DNA of 28,552 nucleotides from DASXYU01 sp036502295 (GTDB taxonomy: Bacteria; Actinomycetota; Actinomycetes; Mycobacteriales; Jatrophihabitantaceae): contig DASXYU010000037.1 of assembly GCA_036502295.1 (NCBI GenBank), positions 1 through 28,552 of the forward strand, read 5' to 3'. Positions 20,202 to 27,999 of the stretch are shown piece by piece. The notes under the pieces were generated by a model. The model did not search any database, had not been told where the DNA came from, and saw only the letters and a program-made list of their open reading frames with translations. Numbering within the stretch: the stretch's first letter is position 1; every line of letters starts with the position of its first letter. A program made the position numbers and the translations under genes.

Positions 20202-23122
20202 TCGCGTCCTATGCCGAGGTGGGCGACCAGGCCGGCGGCCTGCACGCGGCTCTCCATCCCCAGCTTGGCGAGGATGTTGCTCACGTGCACGCTCGCCGTT
20301 TTCGGCGAGATGAAGAGCTCGGCGGCGATCTGGGGGTTGGAGTGGCCGGCGGCCAGCAACCGCAGGACCTCACGCTCGCGGGCGGTAAGTCCGTAGCGCG
20401 AGAGCGCGTCCTCGGGACCGCCGGCGGGCTTATCGCCCAGTTCGATCCGCGCTCGGGCAGCCACCTGCTCGGCTCGCTCGATCAGCGGCCGCACCCCCAG
20501 CGGGGTGACGATCGCCCAGGCCTCGGCGAGCGGCCCGCGGGCCGCGTCCTTGTCGCCGCCGGCGACGAGAGTCTCGGCCAGGCGCAGCAGCGAGTAGGCG
20601 AGCCACCACGACCATCCGACCCTCCGCCACGCGTCCACCGCTTCTTGCCACGGTGCGAGATCCTCGGGCGCGGCAAGTTCACCACCACACAAAGCCCGGA
20701 ACGCGCTCATCGGCGGGGACAACACCTCGAGCGTCCCGACGCACGCGACGAACTCAGGCTCTATCTCGGGCTCGCCGACTCCCGCACGGATACGCTCCGC
20801 CTCAGTGCGCAGGGCGGTCCACAGCAGATGCCAGTAGTAGCGCAGGTCGGGATGCTCGCGATACGCCCGCAACGGCACGAGGACGGCGTCGCGAGCCTTG
20901 AGGAACTCACCCGCTTCGCGGTACAGGTCGGCCTCGAGGCGCACCAGTGGTTCGGTGAACTGCTGATCGCCCCACTCCCCGACCAGTGCGCGCAGCCGAC
21001 GTAGCGCTCGCCACGCCACCTCGGAGTCTCCTCGTTGCACGGCAACCTCGGCGCGAGTTTGCAACACAGCACCTTCGTAGATCCCTTCGGGCTGCAGATC
21101 CAGTACCTCGTTCACCAGCTCCTCGGCCCGGGCGAAGTCACCGACGTAGGCGTACGCCTCGGAGAGGTTGCCCGCGAGGAAGGCGCCGTTGCTGCGCTGT
21201 AGGCCCGCCTGTTGTGCGAGGACGATTCCCGGCGCGACGGCGGCGATGGCCTCGGCTGAGCGCCCCAGCCCCTGGAGCAGGTCGCCGTAGTTGATGTAGC
21301 CACGTACCGCCTGCCAGTCGTCACGGCATGCGATGGCCAGCTGCAGGCCGGCGTAGGTCGTAGCCAGTCCCTCGTCGACGTAGCCGTGGGTGACCTGGAC
21401 CATGCCGAGCGTGATGAGGGCTTCGGCTTCAATCGCCTGATAGTTCGTCGATCGGGCCTGCTCGATCGCCATCGTGGCGTAGCGCTCGGCCGCCTCAGTG
21501 TTCTGTGCGCCGATGAACGAATGACTGGCGAGTCGCGCGAGGATGCCCGCCCGAAGTCGGGACGGCGGTTCCTCCGGCACCAGTGCCAGCGCCTCCTCAA
21601 GCACGGGTGCCACACGCATGCCCTGGCCTTGCTCGTTCAGCGCGCCGGAGAGCGACCGCAGCGCTTCTGCGCGCCGCTCGGGCTGCGCCGTCACCGAAAG
21701 CTCGTCGTGCGCCCGCGACAACATCGCGACGGCTCTTGCCACGTCGCCGCAGGCGAGGCCTGCCTCGCCGCCGAGGCGAAGCACCTCTGCCTGGTCAATG
21801 CCCGTCGGACGCTCTGCCTCGCCCACGCGCGGCCAGATCAGCAGGGCGCGGTCGTAGTGCTCCAACGCCTCGCGCTGCGCGCCCTGTGCGGAGGCCTCGC
21901 GTCCCGCAGTGATCGAGGCCGTGAGAGCCCGTGGCAGGTCGAGGGCGGCGTAGGCATGGAAGGCGAGCGAGGCCGCGACCGAGAGGCTGGTGTCCGCGAG
22001 CAGTTGCGGCGAGGTGGCCAGCACCTCGGTGTAGGCACTGTGCAGGCGCGCGCGCTCGCCGGGCAGCAGGTCGTTGTAGACGGCATCTCGGGCGAGTGCG
22101 TGCCTGAAGCGGTAGCCGTAGTCGACCTCGTCCACCACGAGCAGGTGAGCATCGACCGCCTCGCGAATGGCGGTGAGGACGTCGGCCTCGGGCAGCCCGG
22201 AGACGGCAACCAGCAGGCGCTCCGGCACGGTACGGCCGGCCACGGCGGCCAGGCGCAGCACCTGCTCGGTCGCCGGGCTGAGGCGGTCGAGCCGCGCGAG
22301 CAGGACGTCCTTGAGTGACTCCGGGAGTCCTCTCGGGTCACCGGAGCGCACGGCGCTGAGCATCTCTTCGGCGAAGAACGCGTTGCCTTCGGAGCGGGAG
22401 TAAACGAGATCGAGGGTCTCGAGGTCGGGGGGCGCGTCGAGGATCGCGGCGAGCAGTTCACGAACCTCGTCCCGGTCGAAGCGCCGCAGTTCGACGCGCG
22501 CTGCCGCACGGCTGCGCTCCCAGTCGGCCTGGAGCACCCGAAGGGGATGCTTCCGGTCGACCTCATCGGAACGGTAGGTGTAAAGCAAAGCCGCCGGAAC
22601 GCCGCGGAGGTTCTGCACGAGGAAGGCCGCGAGTTCCAGCGTCGAGCGGTCGGCCCAATGCAGGTCCTCGAGGACGAAGAGCAGTGGCCTGGCCGAGGCG
22701 AGTCGTTCGACGAGACCGAGGACGAGTTCGAGCATCTGCGCCGCCGACAGCGGCGCCGAGTCCGAGGTGCCGCCGCCCGAGGCGATGAGTCGCGTCACGA
22801 GATCGCGGGCCGGGCCGAGCACCTCGTCGAAGTCGGCACCGGCGTTGTGCCGGGTGAGCTCGCGCAGCGCCTCGACGAGCGGAGCGTAGGGCAGGCCCTC
22901 GGTGCCGAGTTGGACGCAGTGACCGAGCAGCACCTGCATGCCGGCGGCCTCGGCGCGTTCGATCGCCTCTTCGACGAGGCGGCTCTTGCCGACGCCCGCC
23001 TCGCCGCCGATGAGCAGCAAGCCGGAGGTTCCTGCGATCGCGCGAGAGATGAGTCCGTCGGCGGCCGTCAACTCAGGGGCGCGCCCGACGAAGACCGGGC
23101 TGACGATCCCTGCAGCGGTCAC
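20198..23122 (-). CDS. LuxR-family ATPase regulator (LAL type), 974 aa
   Basis: A large ATP-binding LuxR (LAL) regulator. GTG 23120-23122 has the Shine-Dalgarno GAGGGAGA a few bases upstream and overlaps the preceding gene as GTGA. The N-terminal AAA-type ATPase starts FVGRAPEL. Walker A is GGEAGVGKSR (residues 39-48), and Walker B is PLLFVLEDLHWADRST (near residue 150). A long alpha-helical TPR-like middle (about 340-880) follows. The C-terminal GerE/LuxR HTH is LTAREREVLRLLAAGHSNPQIA, then AELFISPKTASVHVSNILAKLG. From family knowledge, such proteins activate secondary metabolism or sugar genes on ligand sensing. The probable local targets are the 58-aa ORF and secreted protein downstream, where a motif cluster begins at its stop codon. 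The signal is unknown. Confidence 0.93.
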   Translation of the reverse strand: MTAAGIVSPVFVGRAPELTAADGLISRAIAGTSGLLLIGGEAGVGKSRLVEEAIERAEAAGMQVLLGHCVQLGTEGLPYAPLVEALRELTRHNAGADFDEVLGPARDLVTRLIASGGGTSDSAPLSAAQMLELVLGLVERLASARPLLFVLEDLHWADRSTLELAAFLVQNLRGVPAALLYTYRSDEVDRKHPLRVLQADWERSRAAARVELRRFDRDEVRELLAAILDAPPDLETLDLVYSRSEGNAFFAEEMLSAVRSGDPRGLPESLKDVLLARLDRLSPATEQVLRLAAVAGRTVPERLLVAVSGLPEADVLTAIREAVDAHLLVVDEVDYGYRFRHALARDAVYNDLLPGERARLHSAYTEVLATSPQLLADTSLSVAASLAFHAYAALDLPRALTASITAGREASAQGAQREALEHYDRALLIWPRVGEAERPTGIDQAEVLRLGGEAGLACGDVARAVAMLSRAHDELSVTAQPERRAEALRSLSGALNEQGQGMRVAPVLEEALALVPEEPPSRLRAGILARLASHSFIGAQNTEAAERYATMAIEQARSTNYQAIEAEALITLGMVQVTHGYVDEGLATTYAGLQLAIACRDDWQAVRGYINYGDLLQGLGRSAEAIAAVAPGIVLAQQAGLQRSNGAFLAGNLSEAYAYVGDFARAEELVNEVLDLQPEGIYEGAVLQTRAEVAVQRGDSEVAWRALRRLRALVGEWGDQQFTEPLVRLEADLYREAGEFLKARDAVLVPLRAYREHPDLRYYWHLLWTALRTEAERIRAGVGEPEIEPEFVACVGTLEVLSPPMSAFRALCGGELAAPEDLAPWQEAVDAWRRVGWSWWLAYSLLRLAETLVAGGDKDAARGPLAEAWAIVTPLGVRPLIERAEQVAARARIELGDKPAGGPEDALSRYGLTAREREVLRLLAAGHSNPQIAAELFISPKTASVHVSNILAKLGMESRVQAAGLVAHLGIGRD

Positions 23123-23460
23123 CGTTCTCCCTCAGCCCTATCCGATGTGTGCAGTCGGAGTCTGCCATCGTGATCAACATCGACGAGCACTTCGAAGCCA
23201 CTCGGCAGGTCGATCGCCTCGCCCAGCAGCGGGGTGGCGTGCAGCTTCACCTCAAAGGCACCCAGCGCACGGCGGTAGGCGCCGACGCTCTCCCACTCGG
23301 TGACGATCACCCAGTGATCGGCACCGGCGTCGTCCTCGTCGGTGGAGCGGGCGAGGCTTCCGTGCAGGTAACCGGGGCGGGCGGCAAGCGTGGTGAGGGC
23401 GAGCTGGGCGCGCTCGCCGAAGTCGGGCTCGGCCGAGTTGAAGTGCGCGACCGAAATCAT
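23119..23460 (-). CDS. Antibiotic biosynthesis monooxygenase (ABM)-like domain protein
   Basis: A 113-residue single-domain protein with the ferredoxin-like ABM pattern: MISVAHFNSAEP (strand 1), ERAQLALTTLAARPGYLHGSLARSTDE (helix and strand), HWVIVTEWESVGAYRRALGAFEVKLHATPLL (the WVIVTEWES motif and helix 2), then a C-terminal strand FEVLVDVDHD. Family members include small quinone or haem monooxygenases and binding-only proteins; the substrate is unknown here. The ATG (23458-23460) has an excellent Shine-Dalgarno, GGAGG, seven bases upstream. Its TGA overlaps the LAL regulator's GTG, so the two are coupled. That suggests the small protein works with, or senses for, the regulator, which is inference. 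Confidence 0.8.
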   Translation of the reverse strand: MISVAHFNSAEPDFGERAQLALTTLAARPGYLHGSLARSTDEDDAGADHWVIVTEWESVGAYRRALGAFEVKLHATPLLGEAIDLPSGFEVLVDVDHDGRLRLHTSDRAEGER

Positions 23461-23471
23461 CCCCTCACCTC

Positions 23472-23526
23472 CATGATCAACTCAGCCATATGGCCCCTCA
23501 GCGGCCACGACGCTCTGTTGATCATG
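23472..23526. repeat. TGATCAAC inverted-end element, copy 1
   Basis: CATGATCAAC (23472-23481) and GTTGATCATG (23517-23526) are perfect inverted ends around a 35-base centre holding a TGGCC...GGCCA stem. The TGA at 23522-23524 is the uppS stop codon. A second element of this kind lies on the other side of uppS. Confidence 0.65.
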
Positions 23527-24310
23527 AGGACGTGGCCTCGACCGGCCCCGCCGCGCCGAATCTTCGGTCGCGCTTGGCGTAGCTGAGGCAGGCGTCCCAG
23601 AGGTGGCGGCGGTCGAACTCAGGCCACGGGGTGTCGACGAAGAGCAGCTCGGCATACGCGCTCTGCCAGAGCAGGAAGTTGCTGGTGCGCTGCTCCCCCG
23701 ACGTCCTGATGAAGAGGTCGACATCCGGCAGCCCCGGCTCGTCGAGATAGGCATCGATCGTCTTCTCGTCGATCTTGGACGGGTTGAGCTTGCCCGCGGC
23801 GACGTCGCGGGCGATCGCGCGTGTGGCATCGACGAGTTCGGCGCGTCCTCCGTAGTTCACGCAGAACTGCAGGGTGAGACGGTCGTTGTGTTTCGTGTAC
23901 CGCTCGGCGTCCTCGAGCTGGTCGATCACCGACCGCCAGAGGCGAGGACGGCGCCCCGCCCAGCGGATCCGCACCCCGAGTTCGGAGAGTTCATCACGGC
24001 GGCGGCGGATCACGTCCTTGTTGAAGCCCATCAGGAACCGGACCTCTTCGGGTGAGCGACGCCAGTTCTCGGTGGAGAAGGCGTAGGCGCTCACCGTGGT
24101 GACGCCGAGTTGCATGGCGCCGTAGAGGACGTCCATGAGGCTCGCCTCGCCGGCCTTGTGCCCCTCGATGCGGCTCAGTCCGCGCGCCTGTGCCCAGCGG
24201 CCGTTGCCGTCCATGACAACGGCGACGTGCTTCGGGACGAGGCTGGCGGGGATCACCGGTGGTGCCGCACCGGAGGGGTGCGGCGGCGGATCGGGCCAGG
24301 ACTTGCTCAC
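23522..24310 (-). CDS. uppS: Isoprenyl transferase / (2Z)-decaprenyl diphosphate synthase
   Basis: A 262-residue cis-prenyltransferase that extends isoprenyl diphosphate to the long-chain lipid carrier used for peptidoglycan and glycan export. Motifs: VAVVMDGNGRWAQARGLSRIEGHKAG (Asp of the diphosphate site, structural P-loop), VSAYAFSTENWRRSPEEV, FCVNYGGRAELVDA, and DLFIRTSGEQRTSNFLLWQSAYAELLF (RxxGExRxSNFxxWQ), then W-P-E-F. GTG 24308-24310 precedes the Pro-rich N-terminal tail common in actinobacteria. TAGCGT lies six bases upstream, so leaderless expression is possible. It comes after recO, in the order known from mycobacteria, but repeat elements lie on both sides and its TGA stop is part of one. 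Confidence 0.95.
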   Translation of the reverse strand: MSKSWPDPPPHPSGAAPPVIPASLVPKHVAVVMDGNGRWAQARGLSRIEGHKAGEASLMDVLYGAMQLGVTTVSAYAFSTENWRRSPEEVRFLMGFNKDVIRRRRDELSELGVRIRWAGRRPRLWRSVIDQLEDAERYTKHNDRLTLQFCVNYGGRAELVDATRAIARDVAAGKLNPSKIDEKTIDAYLDEPGLPDVDLFIRTSGEQRTSNFLLWQSAYAELLFVDTPWPEFDRRHLWDACLSYAKRDRRFGAAGPVEATSS

Positions 24311-24335
24311 GTCGCCACGCTACCGGTGGCCCTCC

Positions 24336-24387
24336 TGATCAACTCGCGGTGATCGTTCGAATCCGAGCGATGTGAGCGTGTTGATCA
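24336..24387. repeat. TGATCAAC inverted-end element, copy 2
   Basis: TGATCAAC (24336-24343) and GTTGATCA (24380-24387) enclose 36 bases in the recO-uppS gap. The centre differs from copy 1. The TGA at 24385-24387 is the recO stop codon, exactly as copy 1 provides the uppS stop. Confidence 0.65.
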
Positions 24388-25170
24388 CGCGGAGGACGAC
24401 GTGCGGTCGACATAGGGCAACGAGCGCAGGCCGCGTTCCAGGTGCCACTGCAGGTGTGCCGCGATGAGACCACTCGCCTCGCGGCGCGGTGCTGCCTCGC
24501 TGGTGTCGGCAACCTGCCAGTCACCGGTGAGCAGGGCGCGCATCAGCGCCATCGTCGGTGCGCTCGGCCGTGCCGAGCCGGCAGGACGGCAGTTGGCGCA
24601 GACCGCGCCGCCCGCGGCGACGTTGAAGGCACTGTGGAAACCACCATGCGGTCCCGGTTCTGAACACTTCGCGCATTCGGCGAGTGCTGGTTCCCAGCCG
24701 GCGGTGGCCATCGATCGGATGAAGAAGGCGTCGAGGACGAGCCCCGGCTCATGCGCCCGCTCCACCAGCGCCTTCAGCGCGCCGACGAGCAGCAGGTAGA
24801 GGCGCAGTGCCGGCTCCCCCTCCTCGGTGAGGCGCTCGGCGGTCTCGCAGATCGCGCTCACTGCGGTCCAGGCGGAGTAGTCGGTGGCGAGCTGGGCGCC
24901 GTAGGCACCGAGCGACTCGGCCTGCGTGACGAGGTCGAGGCCGCGTCGTCCTTGCGGGGCCGCCTGCCCCTCGGCGAGCCGCGTGTGGAACTGCACGTCG
25001 ATGTGACTGCCCGGCTCCAGCTTCGCGCCGAACCTCGACGTGGTGCGCCGGGCGCCCTTGCCCACCGCGCGGACCCGGCCGTGGCGGCGGGTCAGCATGG
25101 TCACGATCCGGTCGGCCTCACCGAGTTTGTGGACTCGCAGGACGACCGCCTCGTCGCGGTAGAGGGGCAC
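24385..25170 (-). CDS. recO: DNA repair protein RecO
   Basis: A 261-residue RecFOR-pathway mediator that binds ssDNA and RecR and loads RecA. GTG 25168-25170 is followed at once by the conserved OB-fold start PLYRDEAVVLRVHKLGEADRIVTMLTRRHGRVRAVGKGARR. The helical domain carries a CxxC...CxxC zinc site (ECAKCSEP ... AVCANCRP). It ends on a TGA that belongs to a TGATCAAC element. An MFS gene ends 21 bases upstream, and recO is probably expressed from that transcript. Confidence 0.95.
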   Translation of the reverse strand: MPLYRDEAVVLRVHKLGEADRIVTMLTRRHGRVRAVGKGARRTTSRFGAKLEPGSHIDVQFHTRLAEGQAAPQGRRGLDLVTQAESLGAYGAQLATDYSAWTAVSAICETAERLTEEGEPALRLYLLLVGALKALVERAHEPGLVLDAFFIRSMATAGWEPALAECAKCSEPGPHGGFHSAFNVAAGGAVCANCRPAGSARPSAPTMALMRALLTGDWQVADTSEAAPRREASGLIAAHLQWHLERGLRSLPYVDRTSSSA

Positions 25171-25191
25171 TGAACCAGCCTGCCACCGGTG

Positions 25192-26403
25192 TCAGGCTGC
25201 GGCCGGTACCGACACTCGCCCGCTGAGCCGGGAATGTTGCACCAGGCCGAGGATGAAGACGGCGACTCCTGCCCCGATGGTGAGGACGAAGCCGACGCGG
25301 GCACCGTGTGCGTCGGCGATGTGGCCGGCGATCGCCGAGCCCGTGCCGTAGCCCAGGGAGATACCGGTGACGAGCCAGGCGAGACCCTCGGTGAGGGATT
25401 CCCCGGGGATGAACTCTTCGACGAGGCTGAAGGCGGTGATCGCCAGTGGAGCGGTGGCGAGGCCGACGACGAGGGCGCAGCAGATCAGTGCCGGCACGGT
25501 GACACCGGCGAGGAAGAGCACCGGCATCACGCCGAAGACGGCGCACTGGATCCTGAAGCGGTCCAGCAGCGGGAGCTTCCAGTGCCGCGCTCCGTAGGTG
25601 AAGCCGGCGATCGCGCTGCCGAAGGCGTAGGTACCCATCGCGAGGCCGCTCGCGCTGCGCTGCCCGTGCTGTCCGCAGAAGGCCACCATCGTCACCTCCG
25701 CCGTGGAGAAGGCGAAGCCCATTCCCGCCGCGACGAGGAGGATGACGAACATGCCGCGGGAGCGCAGCGGTGAGGCGTGTGGCGGTGCTCCCTGTGGCAG
25801 CGACGGAGGTTCGGTGGAGTGCTGTCCGTGCAGCCAGATCGCCCCGCACCCGACGAGCAGGACGCAGGCGATGAGCACGGCGAGCGGATAGATCCAGATC
25901 GCCAGCACCGTCGCGATGAGCGGTCCGACGGTGTAGATCACCTCGTCCAGCGTCGATTCGAAGGAGTACGCGGTCGAAAGCGCGGGGCGGGAGGCCTCGT
26001 CGTCATAGACGTAGGACCAGCGGGCCCGCACGAGTGAGCCCACCGGCAGGAAACTGAAGGCGGTGACGACGGTCGGCAGGACGAGGCTCCAGTCGGGGGC
26101 CTTCGCCTGGATGAGGATCCCGAGGACGATGGAGCTCGCGACCTCCACGACGGTGGCCGGCAACAGCACCCGTCCTTGGCCGAACCTGTCGATGGCGCGC
26201 GCCAGCACGGGCTGCCCGACGCCGTTCGCGAAGGTCCAGAGACCGGCGAGGATGCCCGCGAAGCCGTAGTGACCGGTCTTTGCAGAGATGATGAGGACGA
26301 GACCGAGCGGATAGATCGCCGAGGGCATGCGCATCACGAAGCCGGCCGATGCGAAAGCAGCCGTCCCTGGCGCGCGGAACGCCGCGCGGTAATGGGTGAG
26401 CAC
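25192..26403 (-). CDS. MFS transporter, 12 TM, 403 aa
   Basis: A 12-helix major-facilitator protein. The GTG at 26401-26403 leads into helix 1 within about 17 residues. Visible are helix 1 (FVMRMPSAIYPLGLVLIIS), a reduced loop 2-3 (LARAIDRFGQGRVLLPA, with D-R-F-G-Q-x-R from motif A), a central cytoplasmic loop around residues 190-215 rich in Pro and Ser, and a C-terminal motif A-like HIADAHGARVGF. Substrate unknown: the family type (MFS_1, sometimes annotated as exporters) gives no clear answer. It lies between era and recO, where mycobacteria carry a different gene. It ends 21 bases before recO and is separated from era by a hairpin. Confidence 0.85.
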   Translation of the reverse strand: MLTHYRAAFRAPGTAAFASAGFVMRMPSAIYPLGLVLIISAKTGHYGFAGILAGLWTFANGVGQPVLARAIDRFGQGRVLLPATVVEVASSIVLGILIQAKAPDWSLVLPTVVTAFSFLPVGSLVRARWSYVYDDEASRPALSTAYSFESTLDEVIYTVGPLIATVLAIWIYPLAVLIACVLLVGCGAIWLHGQHSTEPPSLPQGAPPHASPLRSRGMFVILLVAAGMGFAFSTAEVTMVAFCGQHGQRSASGLAMGTYAFGSAIAGFTYGARHWKLPLLDRFRIQCAVFGVMPVLFLAGVTVPALICCALVVGLATAPLAITAFSLVEEFIPGESLTEGLAWLVTGISLGYGTGSAIAGHIADAHGARVGFVLTIGAGVAVFILGLVQHSRLSGRVSVPAAA

Positions 26404-26434
26404 GCCTAGAAACCCCGCCGATCCAATTTCACAT

Positions 26435-26462
26435 CAGGTTGGGCTCTCAAAAGCCCAACCTG
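26435..26462 (-). terminator. Hairpin at the end of era, stop codon in the loop
   Basis: CAGGTTGGGCT (26435-26445) and AGCCCAACCTG (26452-26462) form a perfect 11-bp stem. Read on the minus strand, the 5' arm encodes the last residues of Era (LDRLG) and the TGA (26449-26447) lies in the six-base loop. It separates era from the downstream MFS-recO transcript. Confidence 0.6.
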
Positions 26463-27334
26463 TCCAGTTTCTTGGGGTCGCGCTGCCAGTCGGCCTCGAT
26501 CGCAACATGCAGGTCGAGGTGCACGCGGGTGCCGATCAGCGCGGCGATGTCGCCGCGTGCGGTGGTGCCGATGGCCTTCAGGCGCGAGCCTTTGTGGCCG
26601 ATCACGATGCCCTTCTGGCTGTCACGCTCAAGGTGGATCGTCGCGAAGATATCGGTGATGCTCTCGTTGTCCGCGCGCAGCCGAATCTCGTCGATGGTGA
26701 CCGCGATCGAGTGCGGCAGTTCGTCGTGCACCCCTTCGAGTGCCGCCTCGCGGATCAGTTCGGCGATGCGCGTCTCGGTGTCGTTGTCCGTCGCGGTCTC
26801 TTCGTCATAGAGCAGCGGCCCTTCGGGAAGGTGCGAGATGAGGACGTCGAAGAGGGTGCCCACCTCGTCCGTATCGGCGAGGGCACTCACCGGGACGATG
26901 TCGGCGAAGTCGGCGAGCTGGCTGAGCGCCAGCAGCTGTTCGGCGACCTGCTTGCGGCTGGCGAGGTCGGTCTTCGTCACGATCGCGACCAGCGGAGCCT
27001 TGAGTTCTTTGAGGACGTTTGCGATGTAGCGGTCGCCGGGACCGATCTTCTCGTTGGCCGGTACACAGAAGCCGACGACATCGACCTCGGCGAGGTTGCT
27101 CCGGACGACGTCGTTGAGCCGCTCCCCCAGCAGCGTCCTCGGACGATGCAGGCCGGGGGTATCGACGATGATGAGCTGGGCGTCCTCACGCGTGACGATG
27201 CCGCGCACCGCGTGGCGGGTGGTCTGCGGCTTGCTGCTCGTGATGACGATCTTGCTGCCGACGAGTGCGTTCGTGAGTGTCGACTTGCCGGCGTTGGGAC
27301 GCCCGACGAAGCAGGCGAACCCTGAGCGATGCAT
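26447..27334 (-). CDS. era: GTPase Era
   Basis: A 295-residue GTPase that binds the 3' end of 16S rRNA and assists 30S maturation. The ATG at 27332-27334 gives the standard start HRSGFACFVGRPNAGKSTL (G1, P-loop). G2 is KPQTTRHAVRG, G3 is DTPGLHRPRTLLGERL, G4 is TKTDLASR and G5 is SALAD. The C-terminal KH domain has DEIRLRADNESITDIFATIHLERDSQKGIVIGHKGSRLKAIG. The frame is open 19 codons further upstream, but that part is encoded by a palindromic repeat (27361-27396) and is rejected. GACAAT sits six bases before the ATG, a possible leaderless -10. The final codons form one arm of a terminator-like hairpin. Confidence 0.96.
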   Translation of the reverse strand: MHRSGFACFVGRPNAGKSTLTNALVGSKIVITSSKPQTTRHAVRGIVTREDAQLIIVDTPGLHRPRTLLGERLNDVVRSNLAEVDVVGFCVPANEKIGPGDRYIANVLKELKAPLVAIVTKTDLASRKQVAEQLLALSQLADFADIVPVSALADTDEVGTLFDVLISHLPEGPLLYDEETATDNDTETRIAELIREAALEGVHDELPHSIAVTIDEIRLRADNESITDIFATIHLERDSQKGIVIGHKGSRLKAIGTTARGDIAALIGTRVHLDLHVAIEADWQRDPKKLDRLGF

Positions 27335-27360
27335 GTACCCATTGTCCCAGAGAAGATGCC

Positions 27361-27396
27361 GTGGTTTCGACACGCGCTGTGCGCTACCCAAGCACC
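27361..27396 (-). repeat. Palindromic repeat family 1, copy E
   Basis: The minus strand reads GGTGCTTGGGTAGC, stem GCGC-aca-GCGC overlapping, then GTGTCGAAACCAC. It lies between era and the upstream DUF4916 gene. Read in the same frame as copies A and B it would encode GSAQRVSKPR, which artificially extends the era frame upstream. Confidence 0.75.
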
Positions 27397-27403
27397 GCAG
27401 CGG

Positions 27404-27937
27404 TCAGAAACCCAGGTGGGCGATGGCCTGCAGCAGCAACGTGCCCTGGCCGCCGTTCATCTCGACGAGCAGTGACTCGCCGCGGCATTCGTCCGGGCTG
27501 AACCAGGAGAGTTCGAGGGCGTCGTCCGCGGGCTGGCAGTCGCCCTCCACCGGCACCACGTAGGCGAGCGAGACGGCGTGCTGACGCGGATCGTGGAACG
27601 GCGTGACACCTGGCGTCGGGAAGTACTCGGCCACGGTGAACGGCTGCGGCGAGGCCGGGATCCGCGGCAGCGCGAGCGGACCCAGGTCCTTCTCGAGGTG
27701 CCGGATCAGCGCGGCACGGATCCGCTCGTGGTACAGCACGCGCCCCGAGACGAGGGAACGGCTGATCGTGCCCTTGCCACTGGCGCGCAGCAGCAGACCG
27801 ACCGACTGCAGCACACCGAACGCGTCGAGGCGCACCGGAATAGCATCGACGTAGACGATCGGCAGTCGTTCGCGCGCCGCGTCGAGTTCCTCGCGGGAGA
27901 GCCAACTGCTTGAGGTCTGCGAGGTCGTCGAGGTCAT
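27404..27937 (-). CDS. NUDIX-like protein, DUF4916 family
   Basis: A 177-residue protein matching the actinobacterial DUF4916/NUDIX-family proteins I recall: WLSREELDAARERLPIVYVDAIPVRLDAFGVLQSVGLLLR, then SLVSGRVLYHERIRAALIRHLEKDLG (where the NUDIX box would be, but without the canonical GX5EX7REUXEEXGU), ALPRIPASPQPFTVAEYFP and DPRQHAVSLAYVVPVEGDC. Without a full NUDIX box, hydrolase activity is doubtful. ATG 27935-27937 is chosen; a GTG six codons upstream (27953-27955) is an alternative. Repeats lie on both sides (copies E and F), so its operon links with era and the cdd-like gene may be interrupted. Confidence 0.8.
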   Translation of the reverse strand: MTSTTSQTSSSWLSREELDAARERLPIVYVDAIPVRLDAFGVLQSVGLLLRASGKGTISRSLVSGRVLYHERIRAALIRHLEKDLGPLALPRIPASPQPFTVAEYFPTPGVTPFHDPRQHAVSLAYVVPVEGDCQPADDALELSWFSPDECRGESLLVEMNGGQGTLLLQAIAHLGF

Positions 27938-27959
27938 GAGCCGATTCTCGCCCACCAGC

Positions 27960-27996
27960 GGTGGTTGAGCAGCGACCGAGGTCGCGTGTCGAAACC
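27960..27996 (+). repeat. Palindromic repeat family 1, copy F (most regular)
   Basis: Plus strand: GGTGGTTGAGCAGC, hairpin GCGACC-gag-GGTCGC (sharing bases with the left end), then GTGTCGAAACC. It lies between the cdd-like gene and the DUF4916 gene and may terminate the former. Confidence 0.8.
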
Positions 27997-27999
27997 TGC

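Noticed and set aside
23171..23178. A third TGATCAAC motif
   Set aside because: It lies inside the ABM gene and no GTTGATCA partner is nearby, so it is not counted as an element.
27335..27391. 19-residue N-terminal extension of Era
   Set aside because: It is encoded largely by repeat copy E and lies before the family's conserved start; the internal ATG 27334 fits the Era N-terminus.
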